Below the pieces are notes generated by a model, which did not search any database, was not told where the DNA came from, and worked only from the letters and a program-made list of their open reading frames with translations. Made by a program: the position numbers and the translations under genes. A DNA stretch of 64,000 nt, taken from assembly GCF_030816015.1 (NCBI RefSeq), contig NZ_JAUSXN010000001.1:1922001-1986000 (forward strand), read 5' to 3'. Shown piece after piece: positions 35,206 to 44,964 of the stretch (the first letter of the stretch is position 1; the number at the start of each line of letters is the position of its first letter). This stretch comes from Pedobacter sp. W3I1. Lineage in GTDB: Bacteria; Bacteroidota; Bacteroidia; Sphingobacteriales; Sphingobacteriaceae.

Positions 35206-36570
35206 ATGTTAAATTTCAAAAAATATAGTATTCTGGCGCTTTCGCTAATCAGTTTATCATCCGCTGCCCAAAAAGCAAAACCATTATTTGACGGTAAAAC
35301 GCTTACCGGTTGGAAAGCCGTTGCAGGTGCTGCTCCGTACAATGTTGAAGATGGAATGATTATCGGAACAATGACCAAAGGCACACCAAATTCATTTTTA
35401 ATTACCGAAAAGGAATATGGCGATTTTATTTTAGAACTGGATGTGAAACTAGAAGGCGAAACCACCAACTCAGGTGTGCAAACACGGAGTCATATTAAAC
35501 CAGAAGGAAATAATGGTAAAGGATTGGTTTTTGGAAGACAGGTTGAAATAGACCCTACACCAAGAGCATGGACAGGCGGAATTTACGACGAAGCCAGAAG
35601 ATTATGGCTATATCCTTTGGAGCTTAACCCAGCTGCAAAATCCTTGTATAAAAAGAATGAGTTTAACCATTACAAAATCGAATGTATCGGTAACGAAACC
35701 AAAACATGGGTAAACGGAACACCGGTTGCCTATGTGATTGATACCTTGGATCAATCAGGATTTATCGGTTTGCAGGTTCATGGTATTGGCAATAACCTCG
35801 ATAATGATGGCAAGAAAGTTTACTTTAAAAATATCAACATTCAAACAGAAGGTTTAAAAGCCAAAACTTTTCCTAAAGGAATTTATACCGTTAATTTAAC
35901 ACCAAATACGTTATCGGCTTACGAAAAATCAGAAGGTTATAAACTATTGTTCGATGGTAAAAGCAATGCAGGTTGGGTTGGTGCCTATAAACCTACTTTC
36001 CCCGCCAAAGGATGGAAAATTGCCGATGGTGTAATGAGCGTAGAACCATCAGGAGGTGCTGAATCGACCAATGGGGGCGATATTGTAACCAAGGATGAAT
36101 ATGCTGCTTTTGATTTGTCGTTCGAGTTTAAACTTACCCCTGGTGCCAACAGTGGCGTAAAATATTTTGTTACCCTGAGCGAAAAAAATACAGGTTCTGC
36201 TATTGGTCTCGAGTATCAGGTTTTAGATGATGTATTACATCCCGATGCAAAATTAGGCAGAGATGGAAATCGTACTCTGGCATCCTTATACGATTTAATG
36301 ACTTCGAAAAAAGAAGCCCGTTATTTGCGCCCAATCGGAAGCTGGAACAATGGCCGTTTGGTGGTATACCCAAATAACAAAGTAGAACATTATTTAAATG
36401 GCGTAAAAGTTTTAGAATATACCCGTGGCTCGGAGGAATTTAAAAAATTGGTTGCTATTAGTAAATATAAAGACTGGAAAAATTTTGGTGAAGCGCCAAA
36501 AGGACATATCCTGCTACAGGATCATGGTAATAAAGTAGATTTCAGGACCATTAAAATCAAGAATTTATAA
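35206..36570 (+). CDS. Secreted double DUF1080 protein (3-keto-glycoside hydrolase/lyase type)
   Basis: 454 residues with a signal peptide (ILALSLISLSSAAQ) and two DUF1080 beta-sandwich domains (about 25-215 and 235-454), each opening with a LFDGKxxxGW motif. Each has an NSGV-type substrate-side loop (TTNSGVQTRS, GANSGVKYFV). DUF1080 proteins occur with Gfo/Idh/MocA oxidoreductases in glycoside 3-oxidation pathways, where they cleave 3-keto-glycosides. Both neighbours are such oxidoreductases, so a joint pathway in the periplasm is likely. The specific glycoside is unknown. Confidence 0.88.
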   Translation: MLNFKKYSILALSLISLSSAAQKAKPLFDGKTLTGWKAVAGAAPYNVEDGMIIGTMTKGTPNSFLITEKEYGDFILELDVKLEGETTNSGVQTRSHIKPEGNNGKGLVFGRQVEIDPTPRAWTGGIYDEARRLWLYPLELNPAAKSLYKKNEFNHYKIECIGNETKTWVNGTPVAYVIDTLDQSGFIGLQVHGIGNNLDNDGKKVYFKNINIQTEGLKAKTFPKGIYTVNLTPNTLSAYEKSEGYKLLFDGKSNAGWVGAYKPTFPAKGWKIADGVMSVEPSGGAESTNGGDIVTKDEYAAFDLSFEFKLTPGANSGVKYFVTLSEKNTGSAIGLEYQVLDDVLHPDAKLGRDGNRTLASLYDLMTSKKEARYLRPIGSWNNGRLVVYPNNKVEHYLNGVKVLEYTRGSEEFKKLVAISKYKDWKNFGEAPKGHILLQDHGNKVDFRTIKIKNL

Positions 36571-36907
36571 ATTTTTGATTTGGAAATGAGTGCGAAGGTT
36601 TAAGTTATTTTAAGAATTTTTAACCACAGATTGACACAGATAAACACGGATTTTATCTGTGTCCATCCTTTCTATCTGTGGTTAATTATTTTTACTTGGG
36701 TTTGTATTAGCTTAGTTAGGTTGCCTCATAAGCACTAAAAGAAGTTAATTAGCCCCGACATACGCGAAAATACTTTTTGTGGCATTTCCGGTCAAATAGC
36801 AGCTACTGGTAACAAAAAGATTGTAGCATTGGCGGGACTACCCTTTAATAGTAGCAGGAGTTGAGCGCTCCAACAAAATAAAAAAGTAATATTTTAATCA
36901 TTATACC
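36571..36907. other. Intergenic stretch with hairpin and element fragment
   Basis: TTAACCACAGAT (from 36618) pairs with ATCTGTGGTTAA (to 36684), with an inner ACACAGATAAA/TTTATCTGTGT stem; this is a common Bacteroidetes intergenic hairpin and may terminate the DUF1080 transcript. Around 36752-36865 lie fragments similar to family A (GCCCCGACATACG, GGCGGGACTACC). No gene. Confidence 0.5.
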
Positions 36908-38101
36908 ATGCATCGTCGATCTTTTGTAAAACATACCGCTTTATTAGGTTCAGGACTATTAGTCGGCAATCAGGGCTTTGCCAATTTAATGACTGATGAA
37001 GTGATTAACGTCGCCATGATTGGTTGTGGCGATCGTGGTAAAGGTGTTTTGTCGGTAATTAAATCCATGCCTGCAAAGTATAAAATTAAAGCTTATTGCG
37101 ATTTATTGGATTTTAGGCTTAAGGAAACCGAAAAGTATGTTCCTGCTGATGCAAAAGCCATAAAAGATTACCGCAAGGTTTTGGATGATAAAACAATTCA
37201 CGCGGTTTTTATTGCTACACCTTTAAGCGAGCATTTCAGCATTGCAAAAGATGCAGTGCTGGCCGGTAAACATGTGTATGTAGAAAAAACCATGACCTAC
37301 AATATTGCCCAGGCACTCGAACTTAAAAAACTGGTAAAACAATATCCCAACCAGGTTTTTCAGGTGGGTTATCAATACCGTTATTCTCCCCTGTATTTTA
37401 AGGTGAAAGATATGATTCAGAGTGGTTATTTAGGTAAGGTTAGCCAGATCGATTGTCGTTGGGATCGTAATGGCAATTGGCGTAGGGCAGTTTCGGATCC
37501 AGCCTTAGAACGCAAAATCAACTGGCGGATGTACAAGGAATATTCTGGGGGATTAGCCGCCGAACTTTTATCGCACCAGATCGATTTTATCAACTGGGCT
37601 TTCGAAACCCAGCCTGATGAAATTATGGGCTCGGGAGGGATAGATGTGTTTAAAGACGGGCGCGAAACCTATGATAATATCCAGGCGATTCTGCGTTATA
37701 ATGAAAAAGGTATGATTGGCAACTTCGGGGCTACTTGTGGCAATGCGCATGATGGATATCTGTTTAAAATAAAGGGCACCAAAGGTTCAGTCTCTTTGCT
37801 GACCAATACCGGCTTATTTTGCCCCGAAGAAAGTACTAAAAAAGAATTAGGCATAGTTGATGGCGTAACCGGGGCTACAAAAATTGTAGTGAACAAAGAC
37901 GGCGGAATCCCGATTTTGGATAAACCGACCATAGATGGTACAAATTATGCCTTAGATGAATTTTATAAATCGATAACAACCAGGAAAGAACCGGCATCGA
38001 ATATTAATACCGGAACCCAGGCGGCTATCTGTGTAGCCATGTGTAATGAAGCCATTTATACAGGCGATAAACAGGTTTGGAAGACAGAATATAGCGTATA
38101 G
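36908..38101 (+). CDS. Tat-exported Gfo/Idh/MocA oxidoreductase
   Basis: 397 residues. The N-terminus HRRSFVKHTALLGSGLLVG is a Tat signal. The Rossmann fold has VAMIGCGDRGKGVL, then AVFIATPLSEHFSIAKDAVLAGKHVYVEKTM (EKT in place of the usual EKP), and a C-terminal beta-sheet domain with SGGLAAELLSHQIDFINW. It should oxidise or reduce a sugar or sugar derivative in the periplasm with tightly bound NAD(P). It is the third gene of the glycoside-oxidation cluster and is intact, unlike its paralogue at 33798. A 337-bp gap gives it its own promoter. Confidence 0.9.
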   Translation: MHRRSFVKHTALLGSGLLVGNQGFANLMTDEVINVAMIGCGDRGKGVLSVIKSMPAKYKIKAYCDLLDFRLKETEKYVPADAKAIKDYRKVLDDKTIHAVFIATPLSEHFSIAKDAVLAGKHVYVEKTMTYNIAQALELKKLVKQYPNQVFQVGYQYRYSPLYFKVKDMIQSGYLGKVSQIDCRWDRNGNWRRAVSDPALERKINWRMYKEYSGGLAAELLSHQIDFINWAFETQPDEIMGSGGIDVFKDGRETYDNIQAILRYNEKGMIGNFGATCGNAHDGYLFKIKGTKGSVSLLTNTGLFCPEESTKKELGIVDGVTGATKIVVNKDGGIPILDKPTIDGTNYALDEFYKSITTRKEPASNINTGTQAAICVAMCNEAIYTGDKQVWKTEYSV

Positions 38102-38608
38102 ATAATATTTTCTTTTGTCATTCTGAACGAAGTGAAGAATCTTTTTCTATTGGTTGGTGTCCCAGCGACCAAGAAGAACTATTATTCTACTTTCATTTTA
38201 TTTTGGAAAGCAATTACAGTGGATCTTTTTAACGTTTGTCCTGCTTTCTGCTACAATCTTTTTTGCCTTCGACTACGCTCAGGATGACAAAAAAGGATTT
38301 TCGCGACAATCAGGTTTATAATCGGAGGGTTTTGCTGCTATTGAGGGTTGAAATGTATAATTAAGAAAAAAGATCTTATTCCTGCTCACTGCAGCCATTA
38401 ATAGCTTTGCTGACTACGCCACATAAACCTGATCGCAGTGGTTCCGATTTTTCATCGGAAAGAACGTAGAGCAGGACTGGATAAACCCAAGTGCTGCTGT
38501 CTCTGCTTTCCATCAAAATCGTATTGCGTGCTATGAAGGGTTTTATGTTACCATGAGGAAGTATTTCATAGGCTGTAGATCCTTCGTGCCTCAGGATGAC
38601 AACACTTC
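38102..38608. repeat. Mosaic of REP-like arms and a family A element (copy 4)
   Basis: REP-like TTTGTCATTCTGAACGAAGTGAAGAATC near 38116, TTTTGGAAAGCA (38208) as left end and CTGCTTTCCATCAAAA (38503) as right end of a family A copy, with inner TAAACCTGATCGCAG, CCGATTTTTCATCGG and AGCAGGACTGG blocks. Another REP arm (CTTCGACTACGCTCAGGATGACAAA) sits inside it at about 38272-38296, so the repeats are nested. No gene. Confidence 0.6.
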
Positions 38609-39067
38609 TTACAAGCCCAAATATTCAGGCATCTCCTGTACGAAGTTAAACTTACCTTTCTCCAGGTCCATCTTTGCATAAACATGCTGTAAACCATTGG
38701 TTAACACAATCCATTTCGCCTGGTGTATTGAATTGTACCGCGATGCCTGATCGAAAACCGATTGCGTAATCTTTACTTTGGGTGCCTTACATTCAATTAA
38801 CATCAGCTTTTCGCCAGCAGTATTGTACACTAAAATATCACTTCGCTTTTGTAATTGGTTCAGCACCAAACCACCCTCAATCTGGATTAATGTACGTGGA
38901 AACTTTTTTTCCAAAATCAGGTTCTGTATAAAATGCTGACGGACCCATTCCTCAGGTGTAAGCACTAGGTGTTTCTTCCTGAGCTCATCGAAAATAAAAA
39001 CCACATCATCCTTTTGGGTAATTTTAAATGGATACGGAGGAAGGCTAAGCGGGGTAGGAGTAAACAT
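38609..39067 (-). CDS. Type I restriction enzyme HsdR N-terminal-like nuclease domain protein
   Basis: 152 residues, HSDR_N_2-type single domain. The PD-(D/E)XK core is visible as RSDILVY (acidic residue) and MLIECKAPK (E-x-K), followed by VFDQASRYN (conserved Gln). Despite the name there is no helicase and no R-M partner; in Bacteroidetes this gene is regularly found next to holA, as here, so a housekeeping role is more likely than restriction. Divergent from holA. Confidence 0.85.
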   Translation of the reverse strand: MFTPTPLSLPPYPFKITQKDDVVFIFDELRKKHLVLTPEEWVRQHFIQNLILEKKFPRTLIQIEGGLVLNQLQKRSDILVYNTAGEKLMLIECKAPKVKITQSVFDQASRYNSIHQAKWIVLTNGLQHVYAKMDLEKGKFNFVQEMPEYLGL

Positions 39068-39295
39068 TTTCTCAGTTGGCAGTTATCAGTTTTCAGTTAA
39101 CAGTTGGTAGTTCTCAGTTAACAATGGAATAAATAAAATAATCTATCAATTATTAAGGCTCCAAAGTTAATTAATTCTAAGATATGCAAGTAAATTTCCC
39201 ATCTAATATCTCATGTCTCAAATCGCCTATCTAACATCTCTTAATTTATAAACATTTACCCAAATCGTTAAACCTAAATCGTAATTTTACAGGCA
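39068..39295. other. Divergent promoter region with CAGTT repeats
   Basis: Irregular CAGTT-type repeats (TCAGTTGGCAGTTATCAGTTTTCAGTTAACAG...) from about 39073 to 39125, with no gene. The holA promoter should lie close to its ATG at 39296 (TAATTTTA 13 bp upstream is a one-mismatch -7 box). Confidence 0.4.
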
Positions 39296-40318
39296 ATGAC
39301 TGCTGCCGAAATTATTAAAGATATTAAAGCCCGAAAATTCAAACCTGTGTACTTATTACATGGTGAAGAATCTTACTATATCGATCAAGTAACAGATTAT
39401 ATTGAGGATAAATTGCTGAACGATGCCGAAAAAGGCTTCAATCAAACTGTTTTATATGGCAAAGATACCGATATGGCTACGGTTTTGGGTGCTGCAAAGC
39501 GCTACCCGATGATGTCTGATTATCAGGTGGTCATTGTTAAAGAAGCACAGGATTTAAAATGGGGCAAAGAAGATTCGAGCAGCAAAGAGGGCGAATTTGT
39601 GCTTAATTATTTCGAAAAGCCTTTACCGAGTACCATTTTAGTTTTGGCCTTTAAGTATGCGAACTTCGATAAGCGTAAAAAAATCTATAAGGCCATTAAT
39701 AAAAGCGGACTGATTTTTCAGTCAGATCCTGTGCGCGATTATAAATTAGTGCCCTGGATTGAGGAGTTTATTAAAGAAAAAGGTTACAAGATCGATCAGC
39801 AGGCGTCGGCTTTAATGGCCGAATATTTGGGTACCGATCTTTCTAAAATTGCCAATGAGATCGAAAAGTTAATGCTCAATGTGCCAAAGGAGGTAACCAT
39901 TAATACCGATCTGGTTCAGAAAAATATAGGCATTAGTAAAGAATATAACGTTTTCGAATTGCAGAAAGCACTGGCTATCCGCGATGTGCTAAAATGTAAT
40001 AAAATTATCAATTATTTCGCCAGCAACCCTAAAGCCAACCCGACTGTAATGGTTTTGGCCAATTTAGGTGGTTACTTTACCAAACTGCTAAAATACCACT
40101 ACATCCCCAATAAGGCCGATGCGGCATCAGCTTTGGGTGTGCCTCCATTTTTTATCAAAGATTATGAGGTAGCCGCAAGAAATTATAACACCGGTAAAGT
40201 TTTCCAGGTGATTGGTTTACTGCGCGAATACGATTTAAAAAGCAAAGGTTTAGATAGTACCGGGAATGTTGATGATGGAGAACTCTTAAAAGAACTCGTT
40301 TTCAAAATTGTACACTAG
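39296..40318 (+). CDS. holA: DNA polymerase III subunit delta
   Basis: 340 residues. The N-terminal part reads KARKFKPVYLLHGEESYYIDQVTDYIEDKLL, the typical HolA start (Walker A-like loop degenerate), with ALMAEYLGTDLSKIANEIEKLML in the middle lid domain and NPTVMVLANLGGYFTKLLKYHY in the collar domain. It loads the beta clamp as part of the clamp loader. It stands as a single-gene unit. Confidence 0.92.
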   Translation: MTAAEIIKDIKARKFKPVYLLHGEESYYIDQVTDYIEDKLLNDAEKGFNQTVLYGKDTDMATVLGAAKRYPMMSDYQVVIVKEAQDLKWGKEDSSSKEGEFVLNYFEKPLPSTILVLAFKYANFDKRKKIYKAINKSGLIFQSDPVRDYKLVPWIEEFIKEKGYKIDQQASALMAEYLGTDLSKIANEIEKLMLNVPKEVTINTDLVQKNIGISKEYNVFELQKALAIRDVLKCNKIINYFASNPKANPTVMVLANLGGYFTKLLKYHYIPNKADAASALGVPPFFIKDYEVAARNYNTGKVFQVIGLLREYDLKSKGLDSTGNVDDGELLKELVFKIVH

Positions 40319-40381
40319 TCTTTTTCTAAAAAAGCATGTATTTATTATCCGGGGAAACAATCAAATTTATAAACTTTTTCT

Positions 40382-42079
40382 TTAGTCATTAAGCAGGTTT
40401 TTTACTTTTTGCAGCATTTCATCTGCAGAGGTAGTGGCCAATAATTTAATGTCGAAAGTTCCTAATGCCATATTAAGTTCACTAAGTTGTTTTGTGTTTT
40501 TATCTGTCGCATATTGAGCCTTCAATATCGAAATTTTTTCAAAATCCTGTGCGCCTTCAATAAGCTTTTCAAACCTAACCGAACTTAAGGGGCCTGGGTA
40601 AATCTGGTAGGTATCGCCAGCCGGCCAGGTGATAAAACGACTATCAACCAGCGGATTTTTTGTCCAGCTGTTATAAGCCCACCTTACATATCCATCCAAG
40701 GTTTTATTAGCCGAGTACCAGCCCATCCAAACCTGTTCTGCTGGTGAAGAGAAGGTAAATGCATTTGGATAGGGTTCGGTGCAGCAGGTATACCAGGTAC
40801 TGATTTTGCCTTGTTGCCGGCGCTTTTGCAGCACCTCAGCCGGGAAATCCCATTTCGAAGCAATGCAATAGTTATCAATATCACCTTCTATCTCGTTATG
40901 ATAATCGCCGGCAAGGGCTATTTTCCAATCTTTATCGGTTTCTTTCAGTAATTTTATAACGGCTTTCATGGCTTCCATCGGGCGCTCGTCCATGGCGATA
41001 TAAGTTTTGCTGAACCATCCTTTCTGTTTTAAATGAGCAGTGAAATCAATTAACATGGTCTTCCAAAAACGATTATAAGCTTCAGATCCAATGGCATCTT
41101 TAAGCACAGCTTCCTGCCCAAGATTTTCATCATAATAGGTGAAAGCAATTTTCCAGGGTACCATGCTATAACAGTTTATACGGTCTGTAATGCCACATTC
41201 CATTACAAAAGCAATGTATTGATCAAATAAGCTATAATCGTATTTCCAGCTGCCATCTTTCTTTTTTGTCCATTTAATTAAACTCGGGTAATCATCAAAC
41301 GTTTGATGACCCCATGGTTCGTTTACGATACTGGCCGTTATTGTTTTTTGCCCTGCATTGGCCAGCATTTGATAGTATGCTTTCATTAAGGAAAAATGCT
41401 CGGCACTCCAGGTTTGAACATGGTGTACACGTGCAATGGCCTGTGGGTGTTGCCAAAGATCCAAATCGTACTTCCATTTGCTGGCAGGAGGTAGTGTTCT
41501 GTCTACTACCTGAACAGCAATTTGTAATACCTGTTCCTGAGCGCCAATTACTTTAATCTGGCCAGTATAGCTGCCTGGTTTGGCATTTGCCGGTACTTTT
41601 ATGCTTAGCCAAACGGGTTGTGTATTGTTTTTGGAAAGGCTTACCGCTGCGGTTTTAGTATCTATAATGTCGGCTACGTAAGAAGAGTCGAAATCTTTTG
41701 CTTTTCTGTAACCACAACCATCTTTAAATTCATCGGTAATTACATATTTTAAAAATCCGCTGCTCATGTTTTCTTTTTTTATCACATTTCCTTGCGCATC
41801 TTTCAGGTCAGAAACCTGTAGTTTGATTGGTTTTGATTGTTCTCCGCTCCATAATAACACTTGTGTATTTATCTTTTCGCCTTTCCATGCTTTTGTTGAC
41901 CATGTTTTTTGCATCGCTATTTCAGGTAGCGCTTCTTTTGCAAAACGGATATTGGAGGAGGCAAAACTCACCTGTAATCCAGGCTTAACTTTGCTCCAAT
42001 CAGTATTGGCATGAGGCCTGTTTTGAGCCTCAGTGGTTAAATAAAAACCTAAGAAACAGAGTAAGAATAGATATTTCAT
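40382..42079 (-). CDS. Secreted DUF4091 / GH123-like glycoside hydrolase
   Basis: 565 residues with a signal peptide (MKYLFLLCFLGFYLTTEAQ). An N-terminal beta-sandwich (to about 195) precedes a (beta/alpha)8-like catalytic domain with TYIAMDERP, where the Asp-Glu pair fits the catalytic DE of GH123 N-acetylgalactosaminidases, and a C-terminal DUF4091-like end (GWYSANKTLDGYVRWAYNSW, RFEKLIEGAQDFEKISIL). It probably removes N-acetyl-hexosamines from glycans in the periplasm. No SusC/SusD pair is adjacent. Confidence 0.85.
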   Translation of the reverse strand: MKYLFLLCFLGFYLTTEAQNRPHANTDWSKVKPGLQVSFASSNIRFAKEALPEIAMQKTWSTKAWKGEKINTQVLLWSGEQSKPIKLQVSDLKDAQGNVIKKENMSSGFLKYVITDEFKDGCGYRKAKDFDSSYVADIIDTKTAAVSLSKNNTQPVWLSIKVPANAKPGSYTGQIKVIGAQEQVLQIAVQVVDRTLPPASKWKYDLDLWQHPQAIARVHHVQTWSAEHFSLMKAYYQMLANAGQKTITASIVNEPWGHQTFDDYPSLIKWTKKKDGSWKYDYSLFDQYIAFVMECGITDRINCYSMVPWKIAFTYYDENLGQEAVLKDAIGSEAYNRFWKTMLIDFTAHLKQKGWFSKTYIAMDERPMEAMKAVIKLLKETDKDWKIALAGDYHNEIEGDIDNYCIASKWDFPAEVLQKRRQQGKISTWYTCCTEPYPNAFTFSSPAEQVWMGWYSANKTLDGYVRWAYNSWTKNPLVDSRFITWPAGDTYQIYPGPLSSVRFEKLIEGAQDFEKISILKAQYATDKNTKQLSELNMALGTFDIKLLATTSADEMLQKVKNLLND

Positions 42080-42406
42080 TCTTCCAAATTAGTAATTTGC
42101 TTATTAAAATAATACGATTTTATGAACATGCCATGTACGCAAACGTTTGCTGTTGTGTAACGAAATAGATAGATTGAGGTTTGCTTTAATTCTTTACCGG
42201 AAATGATAGATTTTGAATGATTTTAAAAAATAGGAAGCGGAATCAAAAGCGATCCGGGCGATCACATCTAGCGCAAGACTTAGTATTACCCGGCCAAATT
42301 AAAGGCCTGACTTGTTTTTATTGATATATATCATTTTAGCAGGTGATAAACGTCAATAGGCAAGATGGTATATGAGCGTACATTCGATAAACAAATTATA
42401 GAAATC
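42080..42406. other. Intergenic stretch before the copper locus, with family B half-copy
   Basis: CTAGCGCAAGACTTAGTATTACCCGGCCAAATTAAAGGCCTGACTTG at 42268-42314 is the left half of the family B palindromic element. No gene. The open frame continues 14 codons upstream of the ATG at 42407, without a signal-peptide rationale. Confidence 0.6.
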
Positions 42407-42871
42407 ATGAAAAAAGTTCATTTTTTATTCTCCTTTGTGTTAATGGCATTAGCAATGTTTGCAGTCAATGTCTTCGGTCAGGTAAAAACAGAAAAAGTGC
42501 AAGTCGAAAAAATATCCATCAATAAGAAAGGAGAAATCCACGACCACGGCTGGAACAAACTTGGCTACATTACCAAGGACAATATTATAAAAAACAACGA
42601 AGGGAAGACCCTTTATTTTATTGATGGTAATGGAAACGTTATTGATTCAAAGGGAACGAACTTGGGTAAAGCACAAAAGAATGGCAACTATTACAATATC
42701 AACGGAGAAAATATTATAACAGTGAGGGATACCGATGCCGAAAAATGTGAAATACTGGATCCAAAGGGCCACTCATTGGGCACTGTTCATAAGAACTATA
42801 AGCTACATGCCTGCGCTGCCCATTGTTATTTCCTTGAACAGAAAAAAAATAAATCAACACGGAAGCCATAA
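42407..42871 (+). CDS. Secreted protein with beta-flower-like repeats, copper-locus neighbour
   Basis: 154 residues from the ATG at 42407. A signal peptide (MKKVHFLFSFVLMALAMFAVNVFGQ) leads to short repeats of the form G-x-I/L-x(5-8)-G (GEIHDHGWNKLGYIT, GKTLYFIDGNGNVIDSKGTNLG, GNYYNINGENIITV, GHSLGTV), which suggests the small 5-fold beta-flower proteins of Bacteroidetes. The C-terminus carries H and C residues (KLHACAAHCYF) that could bind copper. It lies 37 bp upstream of a copper-type P-type ATPase. A metal-binding role is inferred from context only. Confidence 0.65.
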   Translation: MKKVHFLFSFVLMALAMFAVNVFGQVKTEKVQVEKISINKKGEIHDHGWNKLGYITKDNIIKNNEGKTLYFIDGNGNVIDSKGTNLGKAQKNGNYYNINGENIITVRDTDAEKCEILDPKGHSLGTVHKNYKLHACAAHCYFLEQKKNKSTRKP

Positions 42872-42908
42872 ATTTTTGTTTTACAATAGACGGTTAAAAA
42901 TAATTACC

Positions 42909-44964
42909 ATGGAACACCAGCACCATACAGAAAAGTCTGCTCCCAATGCAACTAATGACCATAAGACTATGGATCACAGTAAAATGTCGCACGGCTCAAA
43001 TCCTGCAATGGGCCATGAGGGGCATAACCATCAGGCCATGATCGATGATTTTAAGAAGCGGTTTTATGTGGTACTGGTTTTAACCATTCCAATTATGCTG
43101 TTATCAGAAATGATACAGCATTTCATTGGTGTAGACTGGCTGTTTACTGGCTCATCTTATATCCTGTTGGCACTGTCATCTATTTTGTTTTTTTATGGCG
43201 GCTGGCCATTTTTGAAAGGATGGGTAGACGAGGTAAAAATGAAGAACCCAGGTATGATGTTCCTGATTGGTTTTGCCATCACAGTTGCTTATGCATATAG
43301 TGTAGCCATAGTTTTTGGATTAGCAGGTATGGATTTTTTCTGGGAACTTGCCACGCTGATATTGATCATGCTTTTGGGGCATTGGATAGAAATGAAATCA
43401 ATAGCCGGAGCATCAAAGGAACTGGAACTATTGGTGCAGTTGATGCCCTCCGAGGCACATATGGTAATGCCTAATGTGGTTCATGATGTAAAAACCCGAT
43501 ACACTGAAAGAGAACGATATCATTCTGGTAAAGCCTGGTGAAAAGGTGGCTGCCGATGGAATAATCTTGGATGGTGAAAGTTATCTGAACGAATCTATGC
43601 TTACCGGAGAATCCAAGCCGGTACAAAAAGTAAAAGGCGATAAGGTAATTGCAGGCGCTATCAATGGAAACGGATCCATTAAGGTTACCGTATCACATTC
43701 CGCAAAGGATTCCTATCTCTCGCAGGTGATCAAACTGGTTAATGATGCGCAGAAATCGAAATCGCGAACGCAACTGTTGGCAGATAAGGCAGCAAGGTGG
43801 TTAACCGTTATCGCCCTTGTTTCTGGCATTGGTACATTTTTATACTGGTATTTAGCAGGACAGACCTTGGCCTTTGCCATGGAGCGGATGGTAACGGTAA
43901 TTGTGATCTGCTGCCCACATGCTTTGGGTCTGGCCGTGCCATTGATAGTTGCCAAATCAACCGCTTTGTCTGCTAAGAATGGCCTGCTGATCAAGAATAG
44001 AACGGCATTTGAAAATTCCAGGAAGATAACCACCATCGTATTTGATAAAACTGGCACGCTAACCGTGGGGAAATTCGAGGTTTCAAAAATCGTATCTTTG
44101 CAAAAAACTATCGATGACAAGGAAATCATCCGCCTTTCATCAGCTTTAGAGCAACAATCTGAGCACCCAATCGCAACTGGAATTCTTCAAAAGGCAAAAG
44201 AACTCTCTATCAAAATTCCAAACACAGAAAATTTCAATGCAATTACCGGTAAGGGCGTTGAGGCAAACGTGGAAGGTAAAAAAGTAGCAGTCGTAAGTCC
44301 TGGCTATCTTAAGGAAAACAAGATAACAATCCCACAAGGTTTTAAGGCCAACGATACCGAGACTGTCGTGTTTTTATTGATAGATGATGTATTGGCAGGT
44401 TACCTTGCACTGTCTGATGAGATACGACCAGAATCCGTGGAAGCTATCAAAACATTGAAAGAGAACAATATTAAGTCGATACTTCTTACTGGAGATAATG
44501 GCAAAGTAGCCGCAAGCGTTAGCAAAGCTTTAAGTATGGATAGTTTTATTGCTGAGGTATTGCCACACCAGAAATTAGAAAAAATTAAGGAGTTGCAAAG
44601 CAAAGGTGAATTTGTAGCCATGACAGGTGATGGTGTAAATGATGCCCCTGCACTGGCAATAGCGGATGTAGGAATTGCTGTTGGTTCGGGTAGCGATATT
44701 GCAGCAGAAACAGCGGGTATCGTGTTGGTAAACAGTAATCCTAAAGACGTGGTTAACCTGATTCTTTTCGGCAAAGCAACTTATCGGAAAATGATACAGA
44801 ATTTGGTGTGGGCTACAGGGTATAATGTATTTGCACTTCCATTGGCAGCAGGTGTACTGTACCATCAAGGTGTTTTATTAAGCCCTGCCGCAGGTGCTAT
44901 ATTGATGACAGTGAGTACGGTCGTGGTAGCGGTTAATGCAAGCTTCTTAAAAGTTAAAGCTTAA
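42909..44964 (+). pseudogene. CopB-type (P1B-3) copper ATPase interrupted by a frameshift
   Basis: Joined, ~685 residues. A His/Met-rich N-terminus (EHQHH, MDHSKMSHG, MGHEGHNH) and the membrane motif CCPHALGLAVP identify the CPH (P1B-3) class that exports Cu(II)/Cu(I)/Ag. LTGESKPV, DKTGTLTVG, SEHPIATGI and MTGDGVNDAPALA are intact. The frame breaks at VHDVKT: with one C fewer in CCC (43495-43497) it reads DTLKENDIILVKPGEKVAADG. The first part stops at 43541; the second has an open frame from a GTG at 43546. The first fragment lacks all catalytic domains. Confidence 0.88.

Noticed and set aside
38609..39067. Type I restriction system
   Set aside because: Only the HsdR N-terminal-like domain is present, with no helicase, HsdM or HsdS; its stable place beside holA argues against restriction.
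41314..41556. Plus-strand frame inside the GH123-like gene
   Set aside because: It is antisense to a long, well-supported enzyme and carries no motif of its own.
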